A stretch of 64,000 nucleotides of DNA, taken from positions 3,026,001 through 3,090,000 of the forward strand of contig NC_134681.1 of the NCBI RefSeq assembly GCF_024713945.1. The letters run 5' to 3'. Position 1 is the first letter of the stretch. Each line of letters begins with the position of its first letter. Below, one piece after another: positions 63,954 through 64,000 of the stretch. The notes beneath the pieces are model-generated. The model was not told the DNA's origin and made no database searches. It saw only the letters and a list, made by a program, of their open reading frames with translations. The stretch comes from Dermatophagoides farinae. Taxonomy: Eukaryota; Arthropoda; Arachnida; Sarcoptiformes; Pyroglyphidae. The translations under genes were made by a program, and so were the position numbers.

Positions 63954-64000
63954 ATGGATCCCCAACTGCAACAACCAACAGGAACGGCAGGTATGATGAA
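63954..64000 (+). CDS. Probable first coding exon of another gene, truncated by the window
   Basis: ATG in a good context (AAAATCATGG) opens MDPQLQQPTGTA. A consensus-like donor (GCAG then GTATGA) follows at 63991, so the exon is probably 63954-63990. Too short to name; the frame also stays open to the window end. Confidence 0.4.
   Translation, partial: MDPQLQQPTGTAGMM

Overview
This is eukaryotic, AT-rich (roughly 70% A+T by eye) arthropod DNA. The compact GT-AG introns (51-280 nt within gene bodies), the dense GAT/ATC trinucleotide and CA/TG microsatellite tracts, and the insect-type kainate receptor sequences best fit an astigmatid (house-dust-mite-like) genome. That assignment is inference from style. 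No tRNA, rRNA, CRISPR or prokaryotic feature was seen.

The window holds three neurotransmitter-gated ion channel genes, one intact DNA transposon and a large non-coding middle. (1) Positions 102-19143, minus strand: a kainate-type ionotropic glutamate receptor (KAR-A). Its signal-peptide exon (18849-19143) is separated by a 15.4 kb intron from nine further exons at 102-3453. The 3' end lies beyond position 1. (2) Inside that intron, on the opposite strand, sits a complete piggyBac element (9875-12768). It has exact TTAA flanks, matching 14-bp terminal inverted repeats, palindromic subterminal boxes and an uninterrupted 556-aa transposase. (3) About 19.1-52.1 kb is a gene-poor spacer with microsatellites, homopolymers and a few hairpins but no gene I can defend. 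(4) Positions 52184-60302, plus strand: a second kainate-type receptor (KAR-B), complete in 10 coding exons (1134 aa). It is arranged head-to-head with KAR-A. (5) Positions 60760-62211, plus strand: a divergent nicotinic-acetylcholine-receptor-like Cys-loop subunit (413 aa, 4 exons), starting only 457 bp after the KAR-B stop codon. (6) Positions 62317-62471: an orphan terminal-exon-like reading frame with a poly(A) signal. (7) Positions 63954-64000: the probable first coding exon of another gene, running off the window.

The three channel genes would act at synapses: two glutamate-gated cation channel subunits that may co-assemble, and one Cys-loop subunit. The most striking points read from the sequence are as follows. 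Both kainate receptors carry a non-Gln residue at the pore Q/R position (His in KAR-A, Lys in KAR-B). The two paralogues share six intron positions but differ at six others. The nAChR-like subunit lacks the usual acidic residue before M2. The piggyBac copy looks structurally intact.
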